From assembly GCA_001466705.2 (NCBI GenBank), contig LATX02000237.1, positions 62,001-126,000 on the forward strand: a DNA stretch of 64,000 nucleotides, given 5' to 3'. The position numbers and the translations under genes were made by a program. Shown here piece after piece: positions 11,738-23,534 of this stretch. This stretch comes from Moniliophthora roreri. Taxonomy: Eukaryota > Basidiomycota > Agaricomycetes > Agaricales > Marasmiaceae. The number at the start of each line of letters is the position of its first letter. The first letter of the stretch is position 1. A model generated the notes under the pieces. The model saw only the letters and a list, made by a program, of their open reading frames with translations, ran no database searches and was not told the DNA's origin.

Positions 11738-14700
11738 GGTATACTGGATGTCGATGGTGGTGGAGTGAACGAAATAAATTGAACACAAAGCATGCTGTAG
11801 TGAGGGAAAAATCACGGCAGAGCAGCAGTGTAATAAGGTTTCAGCGCTAATGGCATAAGGACAAGCGGCTATGGTCTAAAGGGCTTATATTCTGGTTGGC
11901 TGTGAGAAAGGCCATGAGGAGTGCGAGTAGAATGGTCATTGGTGATGTTGGACGGAAGTGGAGCCAAATGCGCTATGGAATTCGGGAGGAAGGGAATGGT
12001 GTGGAGAGTGGAGTTTTTGAGCATGAGTAAATGAGCCAGTTGATAAGTTTCCGGTTCAAGTAAGTGCCATCATCTACGGAGGTTGATACTTACAATCTCA
12101 ATGAGGAATACTGGGAAAATAGCAGTGACCGTCTTTGGGCTCAAACTCTGCTCGATGATGGTAGAGGGAGTAAAAGAGGACGCATCAATTACAGCAAAAC
12201 TATGTCGTCTACATATCTACAGTACACGGCCATTCAACGAGCAGATCCGTGTACTTTTCTTGTGGTCGATAAATTGTCTACCAGGATGATTGTTAAAGAA
12301 TAATGAGTGCTAGATACTGGAAGCGTATGACAAATGCGGATTGTGCATGGAGACCTGAGCAACGTTGACGTTGACTCCAGACCATCTTCCGCCGCGTCGC
12401 GTCATTCACCCTCGATTCACCTCTCGGCGCTTAGTCTTCTGCCCCATTTTTCTTTTTGCTCAACATTGTGGTGACTACAACAGGAGACGGATAGGACGTG
12501 AAGTAGGGTCGAAACGTCTTGTTCTGGGAGACGTTGACTGTCAGAATAAACTGTCCACGGCGCTGGTGAGTTCGTTAAACAATGCTCGAGAAGGAGCAAA
12601 CTCACTTGCTCGTTAAATTGGGATACAGAAACATCATACGGAGGCTACCCTGAAATTCATTCTCGCCCCATGAAATCCAAATTCTCAACCTGGTCGAGTT
12701 CTCCGCGCATCCCATGACCGGAGCGTTAGACTAATATGCGCTTAATTGCTCAGCTTTACTGTCACCCGATCCAACTACTCAACACATGCGTTACAAGGTC
12801 CCAAGAACCCAGGCACCACCTTGGTCATCCGATGCGGTGGCAGTCAGCGTAGTATGGGAGAAGGAGTAGAATATCGGAAGAACAAAGAGGCGACAAATGT
12901 CTTCCAAAGTGAGTTCTTCACAGCTGCCAAGTATGCGCTCACTAACTCGAGGTTTTTCTTCTGTAAAGATACACCCGAGTGGAGATAGCTCAAGCAAGGA
13001 TTGTTCGCGTCGCCAACCACGCAAGCATTTTCTGCGGGTCCCTTGCGCGATTAAAGACGTGTCTAAGGTTCATATACATTCAGATCCGACGCCATGACCC
13101 TTCATGTTCTGGATTCCATGGGAAATGGTGCCACTCCAGGTGCGGTTAATTAAACTTTTACGATGCTTTACAAATCGACTTATGTTGAGGCCTGAGGATA
13201 GTCGAAAAGTTGGGTGGATAATTATGGTCTACATCAAATAAATCGGTTCGTTTCTCTATCCTTCTGTGTTGTGTCACCATCTCATTCTTCGCCTTTCAGG
13301 CCTCAGCAACCATTACAAGCCAGAATGACATGTAGAATTTTGATCGGCCTTTATCCAATTTATTCACTCGTCACAACACTGTAGGACCGACCCTTCTTTA
13401 GATGTTTGGTTCCCCATCCATTGGCAGCTACCCAATCAATGCTTTGACTATGGGACCTTCGCGGTCTAGACTCACAATAATTATTGAATCTCCTCTCGTC
13501 TTGTCTTGTCCCAACGACATCTATCCAACCCGTCTGAGCATAAACGCTGAAAGGAATGACTGGCGAAGGGAAAGTGATTTCAAGTGAACGAGATGAATGA
13601 CAACTTCGCATGTTCGAGGAATGGGTGAGTTTTATCATCTTGGAATAACTGCTCCGGAGGCTTATGTGTCCGTACCTGTATCCAAAGACCGACTCACACC
13701 TACAATGCTACAACATAAATGGGCATTCTGCCTGAATACCTTGTCCAAGGCCTGTCGTCGTTCTCCGAATCAGGATCAAACGCAGTCAAAGTTCATTATA
13801 GAGGCAGTATACGGGATTTTGGAGCACGACGGCTTGTGAGTGACACGAGGATCTTCGTTACTGTCCAAAACTCATGTTCAGATTTTCGTCTCGGTCGTCA
13901 AAAACCTCGACATGTAAATCAAGAAATGTTGCAGAAAAAGCACGTCGCTAGTTGTTAAGGTGAACAAACGGTGAATAACAGCGGAAGAGTAAAGAGTGGG
14001 TGAACGACGCATGATGCATGAGGTATGTCTGCTGTTTGGTTTCTGCATCGCTTTTCGAGTTACGAGTACTGATATCATACTAAGGTCGATTATTCGCACC
14101 TTCCTGATCCTACAGAAGGCGTCCTGCTTCACCCGTACTCAACCGCAAACACGAAGATGCACTGACCGAATGGCGGAAGGTGCTCAACATGCGCATCTCT
14201 CAGGCCAGAAGATAGTATTGAACTTCCGCCTTCGACCGAGTCATCTGAAGTTCTCAACTGGCCAAAACCCGAGACAGGCAACATGACTTGGGATTGCGAG
14301 ACGCGTATGTTTTCTTTCTATGCTATACATATCACCTTATACTGACGGCTGATCTGTAGCGTTCTTGTCAATCTGCTCTTTCAATAACAGAACCAAAGGG
14401 TCGGGGTGCAGCTTGTGGATGCGCTAACAGCTGTGATCATTGATCGAACAATAGTGTTTCGATTTCTTAAAACTTGTATAATAACGTTATATAGGTATCT
14501 AGTCTGTATGAGTATCACGCTAGGCATTCTTATAAGAATGTGTAGATGGTACTGAAGCAATGAATAACCAAACACAAAGCATCCATACAAGACTGCCAGA
14601 TAAGACGACGAGGAAACTCTTGTTCCTTCCCGCCCGCTTCACCTCGTATTCAGCGCGACACAACAGTCTGAAGGCTGCTGAAGCCCTCGGAGCAGCTTTC

Positions 14701-14766
14701 GACGTGGAAATCAGAAGCGGCGAGACCGATGCTTGGGTTCGGATTCGGGACGTGTGCCAGATGACT
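11738..14766. repeat. Array spacer 3
   Basis: Order from the gene: conserved upstream block (11800-12050); the tactgggaaaatagcagtg segment (12100-12300); plus-strand spacer frames (12365-13100), including one with RCGGSQRSMGEGVEY and ALTNSRFFFCKDTPEWR; a largely non-coding block (13110-13590) with a run around ttatgttgaggcctgagg; a small spliced frame listed separately (13597-13951); and a 3' piece to 14310. From 13110 to 14400 it matches 19590-20880 at roughly 94 percent by eye. Close to copy 3 (14520-14766) is a minus-strand frame with a hydrophobic SFLVVLSG segment that is also found beyond copies 1 and 4; it could be 3' untranslated sequence or a further exon. Confidence 0.55.
13597..13951 (+). 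CDS. Putative small spacer gene, three exons, 81 codons
   Basis: Exons 13597-13624, 13688-13835 and 13882-13951 join in frame, with GTGAGT donors and AAAG/TCAG acceptors. The middle exon encodes LSKACRRSPNQDQTQSKF and ends in a LEHDG motif. The same structure is open in the duplicate at 20072-20426. Because the two blocks are about 94 percent identical, this gives only weak evidence of selection. I recognise no family. It may be part of a longer transcript, since the 3' sequence to 14310 also has an open frame in the other copy. Confidence 0.28.
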
Positions 14767-17038
14767 TCACGCAACTTTGACCCGCTTCTGCTTCGGCATG
14801 GAAAGTTGGTGAGATTCAGGTTCGGATTCAGAATCTGTGTCATGGATTATCACGACTTTGGCTTGCTTCTGCTTCCGCCTTTGGTGAATGCGATTTGCCG
14901 CTGGTGTCAGGAGAGGAGAAAGCTGGCTGCTGGCAGACGGGTCATCGGGGTCAAAATGGATGGAGTTGGTGTCAGGTTCGGGTGGACTGCCGCATGTTAA
15001 TGGTTCTTCTGTCGAGTGAGCTCGTGGTCACTTCAACTATACTTTTGGATTCAAGGAAACATATCTCACGTTCAATGATTTCCTCAAACCGAGTGATTGC
15101 TGGCTCTAGAATCGGCAGGCGGAGAGAGCAGGCAAAATCCGCAGTTGTGGGATCAAAGCCCCTGGCAACCTGCCATGCACGAAGACCATCATATGCGTAC
15201 TTGGGCCAAGTACGAAGCTTGATACCAATGCGACCCGAAGCGATGTATGGCAGGCCCAAGCACTCACATTCTGTTTCAGGGATCTCGCTGGTACCGTTCC
15301 TGTCGAAAGACCAGAAAGATACGCGACTCAACCAAGAGTTAATATCTGCGAGGTATAGTGGTGGCGGTCGAAGGAAAAGGTAGACGATGGGCAGGGTTTC
15401 CAAACCCGAGACACCAAATTGCTTGTGTCGTGGTTCTAGATTCAGATGAAAATCTAGATCAGGTATAGCTACTCCGAGTCAGTGAATTGATACTGGCAGC
15501 AGACAACGAATTAGAACGTACAGCAAGTCTCTAAGTCACTAGTGGACAGGCCAAGCCCATGGGCCTGCGATAACCATGCCTGTTCAAGTACTTCTGTGTA
15601 AAAGTGAATAGAGGAGCGCATGCCGGGGAATCTGACATTGAACTGAAACCTAGAGCATTTTTGAGTTTAATTGATCCACAAAAGAAAAGATTACGGACCG
15701 CGTCAATCCACTGTCAATCGGTGTCTGATCACTCAGCACACCCGAGATAGTATCCCATGTGTAGGCAAAACCTTCCTTTAAAACAGCAATCTTGTCCAGC
15801 TGCGCACCTGAATAGACAGTGTCAAGTCGTAGCTTGCCTATAAAATCCCGGACTTCATCACATGAGATACAGTCACGAAGAACATGATACCAAAGACCAC
15901 GACGAGTGCTCCTTCTGCAGGGAATGTGATTATGGTCAACCAGAGAGTCAATACCCAACAGACTTTCGATAGGCGTGAAGAAGTGTTGTTGGCCGGCATA
16001 TTGTAACACATCAAAGTCGAGATTCCCAGCTCCAGTTTGGGCAAAGAATCTGAGACAAGTGTCCGCGGTAGCCATCTCTATAGCAGAAGGCATATCTTCA
16101 CAATTGTATCGAACACTTGTGAATGCTAGGTTGGCAAATGGTCCATCGGGTCCAGAAGAGACGTGACCTGTTCGCGAATTCAACCATAGTCTGCTTTTTT
16201 CAGAAGAATAGAGGGATAGCTGAGGGCATGTAAGTTGATTCTTCAAGTTGGTAGCTGAACAGAGACCCACCCTTTCCTGCCAAGCATAAGTGTATACCCT
16301 CAGGTAATAGCCCTCCCAAAATGTCCCTTCCATTTTGCTGTCCAAATGACCCAAGGGTAGCCATTCTGCACCAATATTCAGTCATCCCCAACATTTGCCT
16401 GGAACAACATGGTTACGTACCGTCATAAAAGAGAAGGGTTGGTACCTTTGAGCGATTGATTGCGAATAGTTGTAGCAAGACTGCCGGATCACTGTGGGTG
16501 CTCAATATGATGAATGTTAGGGAGCGGCGTTGCGTACTCGGCTTGAGAATATTTCATAAACTCCTTCTTCCAGATCTGCAAACATGATGAGAAGACGACC
16601 AGATAGTGAGTAGAGCGATAGCGAACCTTTTCAGCATCTTGCCCATGAAATGAGATTGCCGTAAATACTCTGTCGTCGCCATAAACTCGCGCTCGGTGAA
16701 CGGTTCTTCGGTACGAAGTCTCAACGAATTGGCCATCTTTCCATTCCCGGTCCCCATTATCTTCGCAAATCTGCTCCAGCCTGTGAATATCACCACGAAT
16801 GATCTCGCGATACTGAGTCCAGTCAGCAAGCAGTATCTCGTTGAGTCAGTGGATTACTCACCTGGTTGTATCCAGAATTGATGTCATGCCTCTTCCTCTC
16901 CCTCTTCACGATTGTCCTTCCTGGTCTTCCCATACGAACAATCTGGTTTATGATAGTGGTGGCTCCGTTATATTGATCACGATGAACGACATTCGCCACA
17001 TCTCCACTGATAGATATGTCTTGTGCTTCATTGAACAT
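14767..17038 (-). CDS. Array gene copy 3: agaric family of unknown function, intact
   Basis: Exons 17038-16862, 16812-16627, 16575-16538, 16491-16421, 16365-15699, 15649-15522, 15468-15070 and 15008-14767 sum to 1,908 nt (635 residues plus stop) with consistent phases. It starts MFNEAQDISISGDVANVV. Exon 2 shows the undeleted RRTVHRARVYGDDRVF segment that is broken in copy 2. Exon 7 keeps YLFLRPPPLYLADINSW and the ARGFDPTTADFA block. The tail has the acidic DTDSESEPES run, with basic clusters reduced to RRKQKQ and PKQKR. A 1.08-kb insertion starts about 80 bp upstream of the ATG and splits the conserved upstream block from the gene, so its expression may differ from the other copies. Confidence 0.85.
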
Positions 17039-17119
17039 GGTATACTGGACGTCGATGGTGGTGGTGCGAGTTGAACACGAGGGATGCTGTAGTAAGGGAA
17101 AAAAACGGCGACAGAGCGG

Positions 17120-18203
17120 CAGTGAGAAATGCTCTGATGGTATCCAACGGTATCCAACGGATTCTGATGTTTTTGTAGTTCGCCGCCAAATTTCTGATGC
17201 TATCCGATGTTCTTCCGATAGAACCGTCGCATATCGTTTGTTCACCCTTGAGAATATGAAGAGATGACGTGCCAGCAGTGTCCGACTCCGTTTCTATGTC
17301 GTCATTGTGGTCGCGTTCATCAAAGAAGGCCCAAGCCCAAAACTTTGTTCGTATTTGAACTTCCTTCCCATTGTTTCCCATGACGCCGGACTCTTCTTTC
17401 TTCCCGACCACCACCATCCCCTCAACCCTACGCCCTATGCCCTACCCGCCTACCACTGTATCTCTCGGTGCGCCCTTCTCCACATTTCCAGCTTCAGCTT
17501 ACTGATGTATTCTACGTCAAGGTTGCTCTTGAACATCACCTCAAGTCAGTTGGAAGGATGTGAAAGAGTGGGTGGAATAAGAATGGTTTTGAGCATATCC
17601 GGGTGATTCGTCATGGTAAGCAGCATAGTCATCTTGCTTTTATTGACGCGATAATCAACAGCCTCAAGATATCCAATCACCTCACACCGTAGCGAACACC
17701 AACACGACTACATGGGAACCCTACTTCATTTCAGGCAAGTTTTGAACCTCTCTTGACCTGGATAAACCACTGACCACCATTCTTAACAGACACCGAACTA
17801 CAGACATGGACGGGGCAGGGTTGTGGCAGAATTGGGGCACAGGCATTGGGGCACAGGCGTTGGGACAGTCAGGGCAGAGGGTTTGGGGGCGGATAGGCAA
17901 AGGGTTAGTTTACGGTGACAGAAGGACTTTACGTAGATTACAAGTTCATGTATCTAGGGTATGTCGTCGGAATACATCAGATTTTCTTACATCTATTCGA
18001 TGGTATCTGACGAAAAGCTGGTAACAGACCTGCTCAAACCTACCCCACACAAAAACATCAGATATCATCGGATACCATCGGTTACCATCAGAAAAGGCGG
18101 CGACTTACTGACGATATCCGTTGGTATCCGATGGTATCCGATGGATTTTGAGACGTCTTATACCAACGGATACCATCGGATACCGTCAGACGGTTTCTCA
18201 CTG
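17120..18203. mobile_element. Putative non-autonomous DNA transposon (1.08 kb, terminal inverted repeats)
   Basis: This segment interrupts the upstream block of array copy 3; the other copies run straight from gcggcagtg into ggtttcagcg. Its ends are inverted: the left reads cagtgagaaa followed by tctgatggtatccaacgg, and the right is the near-complement, ending tttctcactg. Multiple short ggtatccgatgg-type units in both orientations cluster at each end (17135-17225 and 17990-18190). The interior has only short frames; one on the minus strand has an acidic run (DDIETESD) but no transposase motif that I recognise. The CAGTG..CACTG ends recall hAT elements, but I see no 8-bp target duplication, so the class is open. 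Confidence 0.6.
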
Positions 18204-21200
18204 GGTTTCAGCGTCAATGGCACGAGGACAAGCGGATATGGTCGAAAGGGGCTTGTATTCTGGTTGGTGATTGTGAGGAATCGATGAGTAGAATGGTCAC
18301 TGGTGGTGTTGGAGGCTAACGTGCTACGGGATTTGGAAGGAAGGGGATGGTGTGGAGACCCTGAGTGAATGAACCAAATGATGTATTGACCGCAGAGAGA
18401 AAGCGTATGATGTTAGCAGAGGCAAAAGCTGGCGGGAGGGGTTTCTGGTTATTTTTTTTTGGTTCAAGTGAGTACCATCATTTACGGAGTTGATACTTGC
18501 AATCTCAATGAGGAATAGTGGGGTAGTAGTAGTAGCAGCACAGTTGCAGCCTGAGTCAAACGCGTCTTTTTCAGTGCTCTCCTGCCAAGTGTTCGGATTG
18601 CAAGGTGCCTCTCCGACCCTGTGAGCAATTGACTTCTAATCGATATGCAGCATCAATTTGAATCCTTTGGAACAGTCGAGTTTTCCAGAATCGCGTGATT
18701 CGCTGAATATAGCGGCCACTTGCTTCAGTATAAGGACTAATGGGACAAGAAAGAATATCCCCTGTCCTGTGAGCCACGGATGCGCTGAATGAAAAATGGT
18801 GGTATGATAAATGCGCACTGCGCGTCGTGGAGAGTCTGAGCAACGTTGACTCCAGACTACCATCTTCCGCCGCGTCTTTCACCTCGATTCACCTCTTGGT
18901 GCTCATTTAATCTCTTGCCTCAGTTTTTTTCTCGACATTGTAGCAATTACAGCGGGAGATGGGGAGGAAACAAAGTATTAGGGTTGAAACATCTTGTTCG
19001 GGGAGACGCCGACCGTCACAATAATCTGTCCACGACGTTGGTAAGTTCGTTAAGCAATGCTCGAGAAGCTGCGAACTCACTTGCTCGTTGAATTGGGATA
19101 CAGAAACATCGTACCGAGATCACCTTGAAGTCTATTCTCGTCGCCCGAAACCTGAGTCCTTCGCGATCCAACTTAGCCGAGTTCTGCGCACACTATTCAT
19201 GACCGGAGCCTCAGACTATTATACCTGATGGGTGAGTTTTACCGTCACCAGATTCCTACAACTAATCAAGACACGAGTTACAAGGTCTCAAGAATCCAGG
19301 CACCACGTTAGCCATCCGATGCGCTGGCAGTTTGCATATGGGAGAACGAGTAGAATATCGGAAGCACAATAAAGAGGCGACGGATGTCTTCCAAAATGAG
19401 TTCTCCGCGGCCGCCAAGTCTGCTCTCACTAACTCGAGGTTTTCCTTCTGTAAGGATACACCCGAGTGAAGATTGCTCAAGCAAGGATTGCTCGCGTCGC
19501 CAACCACGCAAGCATTTTCTGCGGGTTCCTTGCGCGATTCAAGACATGTATAGAGTTCATGTACACTCAGATCTGATGTCGTGACCCTTCATGGCCTGGA
19601 TTCCATGGGAAATGGAGCCACTCCAGGTGCGGTTAATTAAACCTTTACGGTGCTTTACAAATCGACTTATGTTGAGGCCTGAGGATAGTCGAAAAGTTAG
19701 GTAGATAATTATGGTCTACATCAAATAAATCGGTTCGTTTCTCTATCCTTCTGTGTTGTGTCACCATCTCATTCTTCGTCTTTCAGGCCTCAGAGACCAG
19801 TACAAGCCAGAGTGACATATAGATTTTTGATCGGCCTTTATCCAATTTATTCGCTCGTCACAACGCTGTAGGACCGACGTTTGGTTCCCCATTCCTCGGC
19901 AGCTACCCAGTCAATGCTTTGACTATGGGATCTTCGCAGTCTAGACTCATAATAGCTATTGAATTTTCTCTCGTCTCGTCTTGTCCCAACGTCATCTATT
20001 CAAGCCATCTGAGCATAAGCGCTGAAAGGAATGACTGGCGGAGGGAAAGTGATTTCAAGCGAACGAGATGAATGACAGCTTTGCATGTTCGAGGAATGGG
20101 TGAGTTTTATCATCTTGGAATAACTCCTCCGGAAGCTCATGTGTCCGTACCTGTATCCAAAGACCGACTCACACCTACAATGCTACAACGTAAACGGGCA
20201 TTGTGCCTAAATACCTTGTCCAAGGCCTGTCGTCGCTCTCCGAATCAGGATCAAACGCAGTCGAAGTTCATTATAGAGGCGGTAAACAGGATTTTGGAGC
20301 ACGACGGCTTGTGAGTGACACGAGGATCTTCGTTACTGTCCAAAACTCATGTTCAGATTTTCGTCTCGGTCGTCAAAAAGCTCGGCATGTAAATCAAGAA
20401 ATGTTGCGGAAAAAGCACGTCGCTAGTTGTTAGGGTGAACAAACGGTGAATAACAGCGGAAGAATAAAGAGTGGGTGAACGAGGCATGATGCATGAGGTA
20501 TGTCTGCTGCTTGGCTTTTGCATCACTTTTCGAGTTACAGTACGAGTACTGATATCATACTAAGGTCGATTATTCGCACCTTCCTGATCGTACAGAAGGC
20601 ATCCTGCCTCACCCGTACTCAACCGCAAACACGAAGATGCACTGGTTGGATGGCGGAAGGTGCTCAACATGCGCATCTCTCAGGCCAGAAGATAGTATTG
20701 AACTTCCGCCTTCGACCGAGTCATCTGAAGTCCTCAACTGGCCAAAATCCGAGATAGGTAACATGACTTGGGATCGCGAGACGCGTATGTTTTCTTTCTA
20801 TGCTATACATATCACCTTATACTGACGGCTGATCTGTAGCGTTCTTGTCAATCTACTCTTTCAATAACAGAACCAAAGGGTCGGGGCGCAGTTTGTGGAT
20901 GCGCTAGCAGTTGTGATCATCGATTGAACAATATGGTGATTCAACTTCCCAAATCTTGTACAGTAACGTTACACAGGTATCTAGTCTGTACAAGTATCAC
21001 GCTAGGCATGAATACTACCATATAAGAACGTATGGATGATACTGAAGCAAACAAAGTATCGGATCCAACACAGATAGATAAGACGACGAGGAAACCCTTC
21101 CTTCCCACCTGCTTCACCTCATGTCCGACGCCAACAAAAGTCTGGGAAGAATACTTCGAGGTTGAAAAGGCTGTTAAAGCCCTCGGAGCAGCTTTCGACG

Positions 21201-21261
21201 TGGAAATTAGAAGCGGCGAGACCGATGCTTGGGTTCCGATTCGGGGCGCGTGCCAGCGACT
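18204..21261. repeat. Array spacer 4
   Basis: It begins with the displaced upstream block of copy 3 (18204-18430). A frameshifted relic of the 7402-8052 frame follows (18571-18882, minus strand). Plus-strand spacer frames come next at 18846-19580, with LKHLVRGDADRHNN, then MGERVEYRKHNKEATDVFQ and ALTNSRFSFCKDTPE. From 19590 to 20880 is the block shared with 13110-14400. Near 20566-20825 a plus-strand frame is open through ELPPSTESSEVLNWPK, while in the 14100 duplicate a stop interrupts it. Next to copy 4 (21030-21261) is again the minus-strand SKAAPRAL..GFLVVLS frame. Confidence 0.55.
20072..20426 (+). CDS. Putative small spacer gene, second copy
   Basis: Exons 20072-20099, 20163-20310 and 20357-20426 reproduce the three-exon frame at 13597-13951, with all splice sites kept. 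The middle exon again reads LSKACRRSPNQDQTQSKF. Differences are few (for example RKRAL for HKWAF), as expected of a recent segmental duplication, so this copy adds little independent support for coding function. Confidence 0.28.
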
Positions 21262-23534
21262 TCACACAACTTTAACGCGCTTCCCCTTCAGCGTGGAATG
21301 TTGGTGAGATTCAGGTTCGGATTCAGAGTCCGTGTCATGGATTATCACAACTCGAGCTTGCTTTCGCTTCCGTAGTTTCCGTCTTTGGGGAATGCGAGTT
21401 GCCGCTGGTGTCGGCAGGGGTGAAAGCTGGCTGCTGGCAGACGGGTCGTCGGGGTCAAAATGGATGGAGTTGGCGTCAGGTTCGGGTGGACTGCTGCGTG
21501 TTAATGGTTCTTCTGTCGAGTGAGCTCGTGGTCAGTTGAACTATACTTTTGGATTCAAGGAAACATATCTCACCTTCGACAACATTCTCGAACCGAGTGA
21601 TTGCTGGCTCGAAAATGGGCAGATCGAGAGAGCGAGCAAAATCTGCAGTTGCGGGGTCAAAGCCCCTGGCAACCTGCCATGCATGAATACCGTCGTATGT
21701 GTACTTGGACCAAGTACTAGAATTGAGATGAACTTCATCCGAGGCGATATATGGCAGGCCCAAACGTTTGCATTCCATTTCGGAGATCTCGCTTGTACCG
21801 TTCTTGTCGAAAGACCAGAAAGATACGTGATTCAACCAAGAGTCAATATCTGCGAGGCATAGTGCTGGCGGTCGAAGGAAAAGGTAGACGATGGGCAGGA
21901 TTTCCAAATCCGAGACACCAAATTGCTTGCGTCGTGGTTTTAGATGTAGGTCAAACCGTAGACAAGGTATAACTATTCCGAATCAGTAAATTGATACTGG
22001 CAGCAGACAACTAAATCAGAACGTACAGCAAGTCTCTGAGCCACTGGTGGACAGGTTAAGCCTATGAGCCTGCAATACCCATGCATTTCCAAGTACCCTT
22101 GTGCTAAAGTGAATGGACGAATAATATGATCCAACTTGGAACCGAAACCTAGAGCATTATTTGAGTTTGATTGTTCCGCAAAAGAAAGATTCACGGACCG
22201 CGTCAATCCATTGTCAATCAGTATCTGATCACTCAGCGCACCCGACCAATGATCCCATGTGTAGGCAGGACCTTCCTTTAAAATGGCAATCTTATCCAGC
22301 TGCGCACCTGAATAGACAGTGTCGAATCGTAGCTTGCCTATAAAATCCTGGACTTCATCGCATGCGATATGGTCACAAATATTACAATACCAAAAACCAC
22401 GACGAGTGCTCCTTCTCCAGAATTTGTGAGTGTGGTCGTCATCTGGGGAGTCAATACCCAAGAGGCTTTGAATACACGTGAAGGAGCGCTGTCTCCAGGC
22501 ATATTGTGACACATGAAAGTCGAGATTCCCAGCTCCAGTTTGGTTAAAGAATCTGACACAAGTGTCGGCGGTGGCCATCTCCATTGCAGAAGGCATGTCT
22601 TCACAATTGTATGGAATACTTGTGAATAGTCCGCCGGCGAACGGTCCATTGGGTCCAGAAGAGACGCGACCTGTTCGCGAATTCAACCATAGTTGGTTTT
22701 CAAGAGAATTGAGTTTTATCTGAGGGAATGTAAGTTGATTCTTCAAGCTGGTAGCTGAACAGAGACCCGCCCTTTGCTGCCAAGCCCTAGTGTATACCCT
22801 CAGGTAATAGCCCTCCCAAAAAGTCTCTTTCACTCTGGTATACAAATGAAGGAAGGGCAGCCATTCTGCGCCAATGTTCAGTCATCCTCAATGTTTGCCT
22901 GGAGCAGCATGGTTACATACCATCATAAAAGAGAAGGGTCGGTATCTTTGAGCGATTGATTGCGAATAGCTGTAGCAAGACCGCCGGATCACTAAGGGTG
23001 GTCAATATGATGGATGTTAGGAAACGGCGTTGCGTACTCGGCTTGAGACCATTTCATGAACTCCTTCTTCCAGATCTACGAACACGATGAGAAGGCGATC
23101 AGCAGTGAGGAGAGAGACGACGAACCTCTTCAGCGTCTCGCCCATTAAAAGAAATTGCTGTAAATACTCTATCGTCGCCGTAAACTTGCGCCCGGTGAAC
23201 GGTTCTTCGGCATAATTTCTGAACAGAGTCGCCATCTTCCCAGCCCCAATCATCTACCGAACGGAGTTGTTCGAGTTTATGAATATCACCACGAATGATC
23301 TCGCGATACTGAGTCCGGTCAGCGAGCAGTATCTCGTTGCGTCAGTGCATCACTCACCTGGTTGTATGCAGAATCGATGTCATGCCTCTTCTTCCCCTTC
23401 TTCACGATTGCCCTTCCTGGTCTTTCCACACGAACAATCCGGTTAATGATGGTGGAGGCTCTGTTATACTGATCCCGATAAACGATATTCGTGGCATTTC
23501 CACTAATAGATATGTTTTGTGCTTCATTGAACAT
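21262..23534 (-). CDS. Array gene copy 4: agaric family of unknown function, intact
   Basis: Exons 23534-23358, 23308-23126, 23075-23038, 22991-22921, 22865-22199, 22148-22027, 21972-21574 and 21512-21262 sum to 1,908 nt (635 residues plus stop), all in phase. It is the most divergent intact copy: exon 1 reads YRDQYNRASTIINRIV, exon 5 begins EWLPFLHLYTRVKETFWEGY, and exon 7 has RPPALCLADIDSW. The core blocks DTVYSGAQLDKIAIL and ARGFDPATADFARSL are kept. The tail carries RRKLRKRKQAR before the DTDSESEPES run, a stronger basic cluster than copy 3. Intron 5 in all copies uses a GTCCGT donor. Confidence 0.85.

Noticed and set aside
17307..18024. Transposase gene inside the 1.08-kb element
   Set aside because: Frames are short and show no transposase motif, so the element is called non-autonomous.
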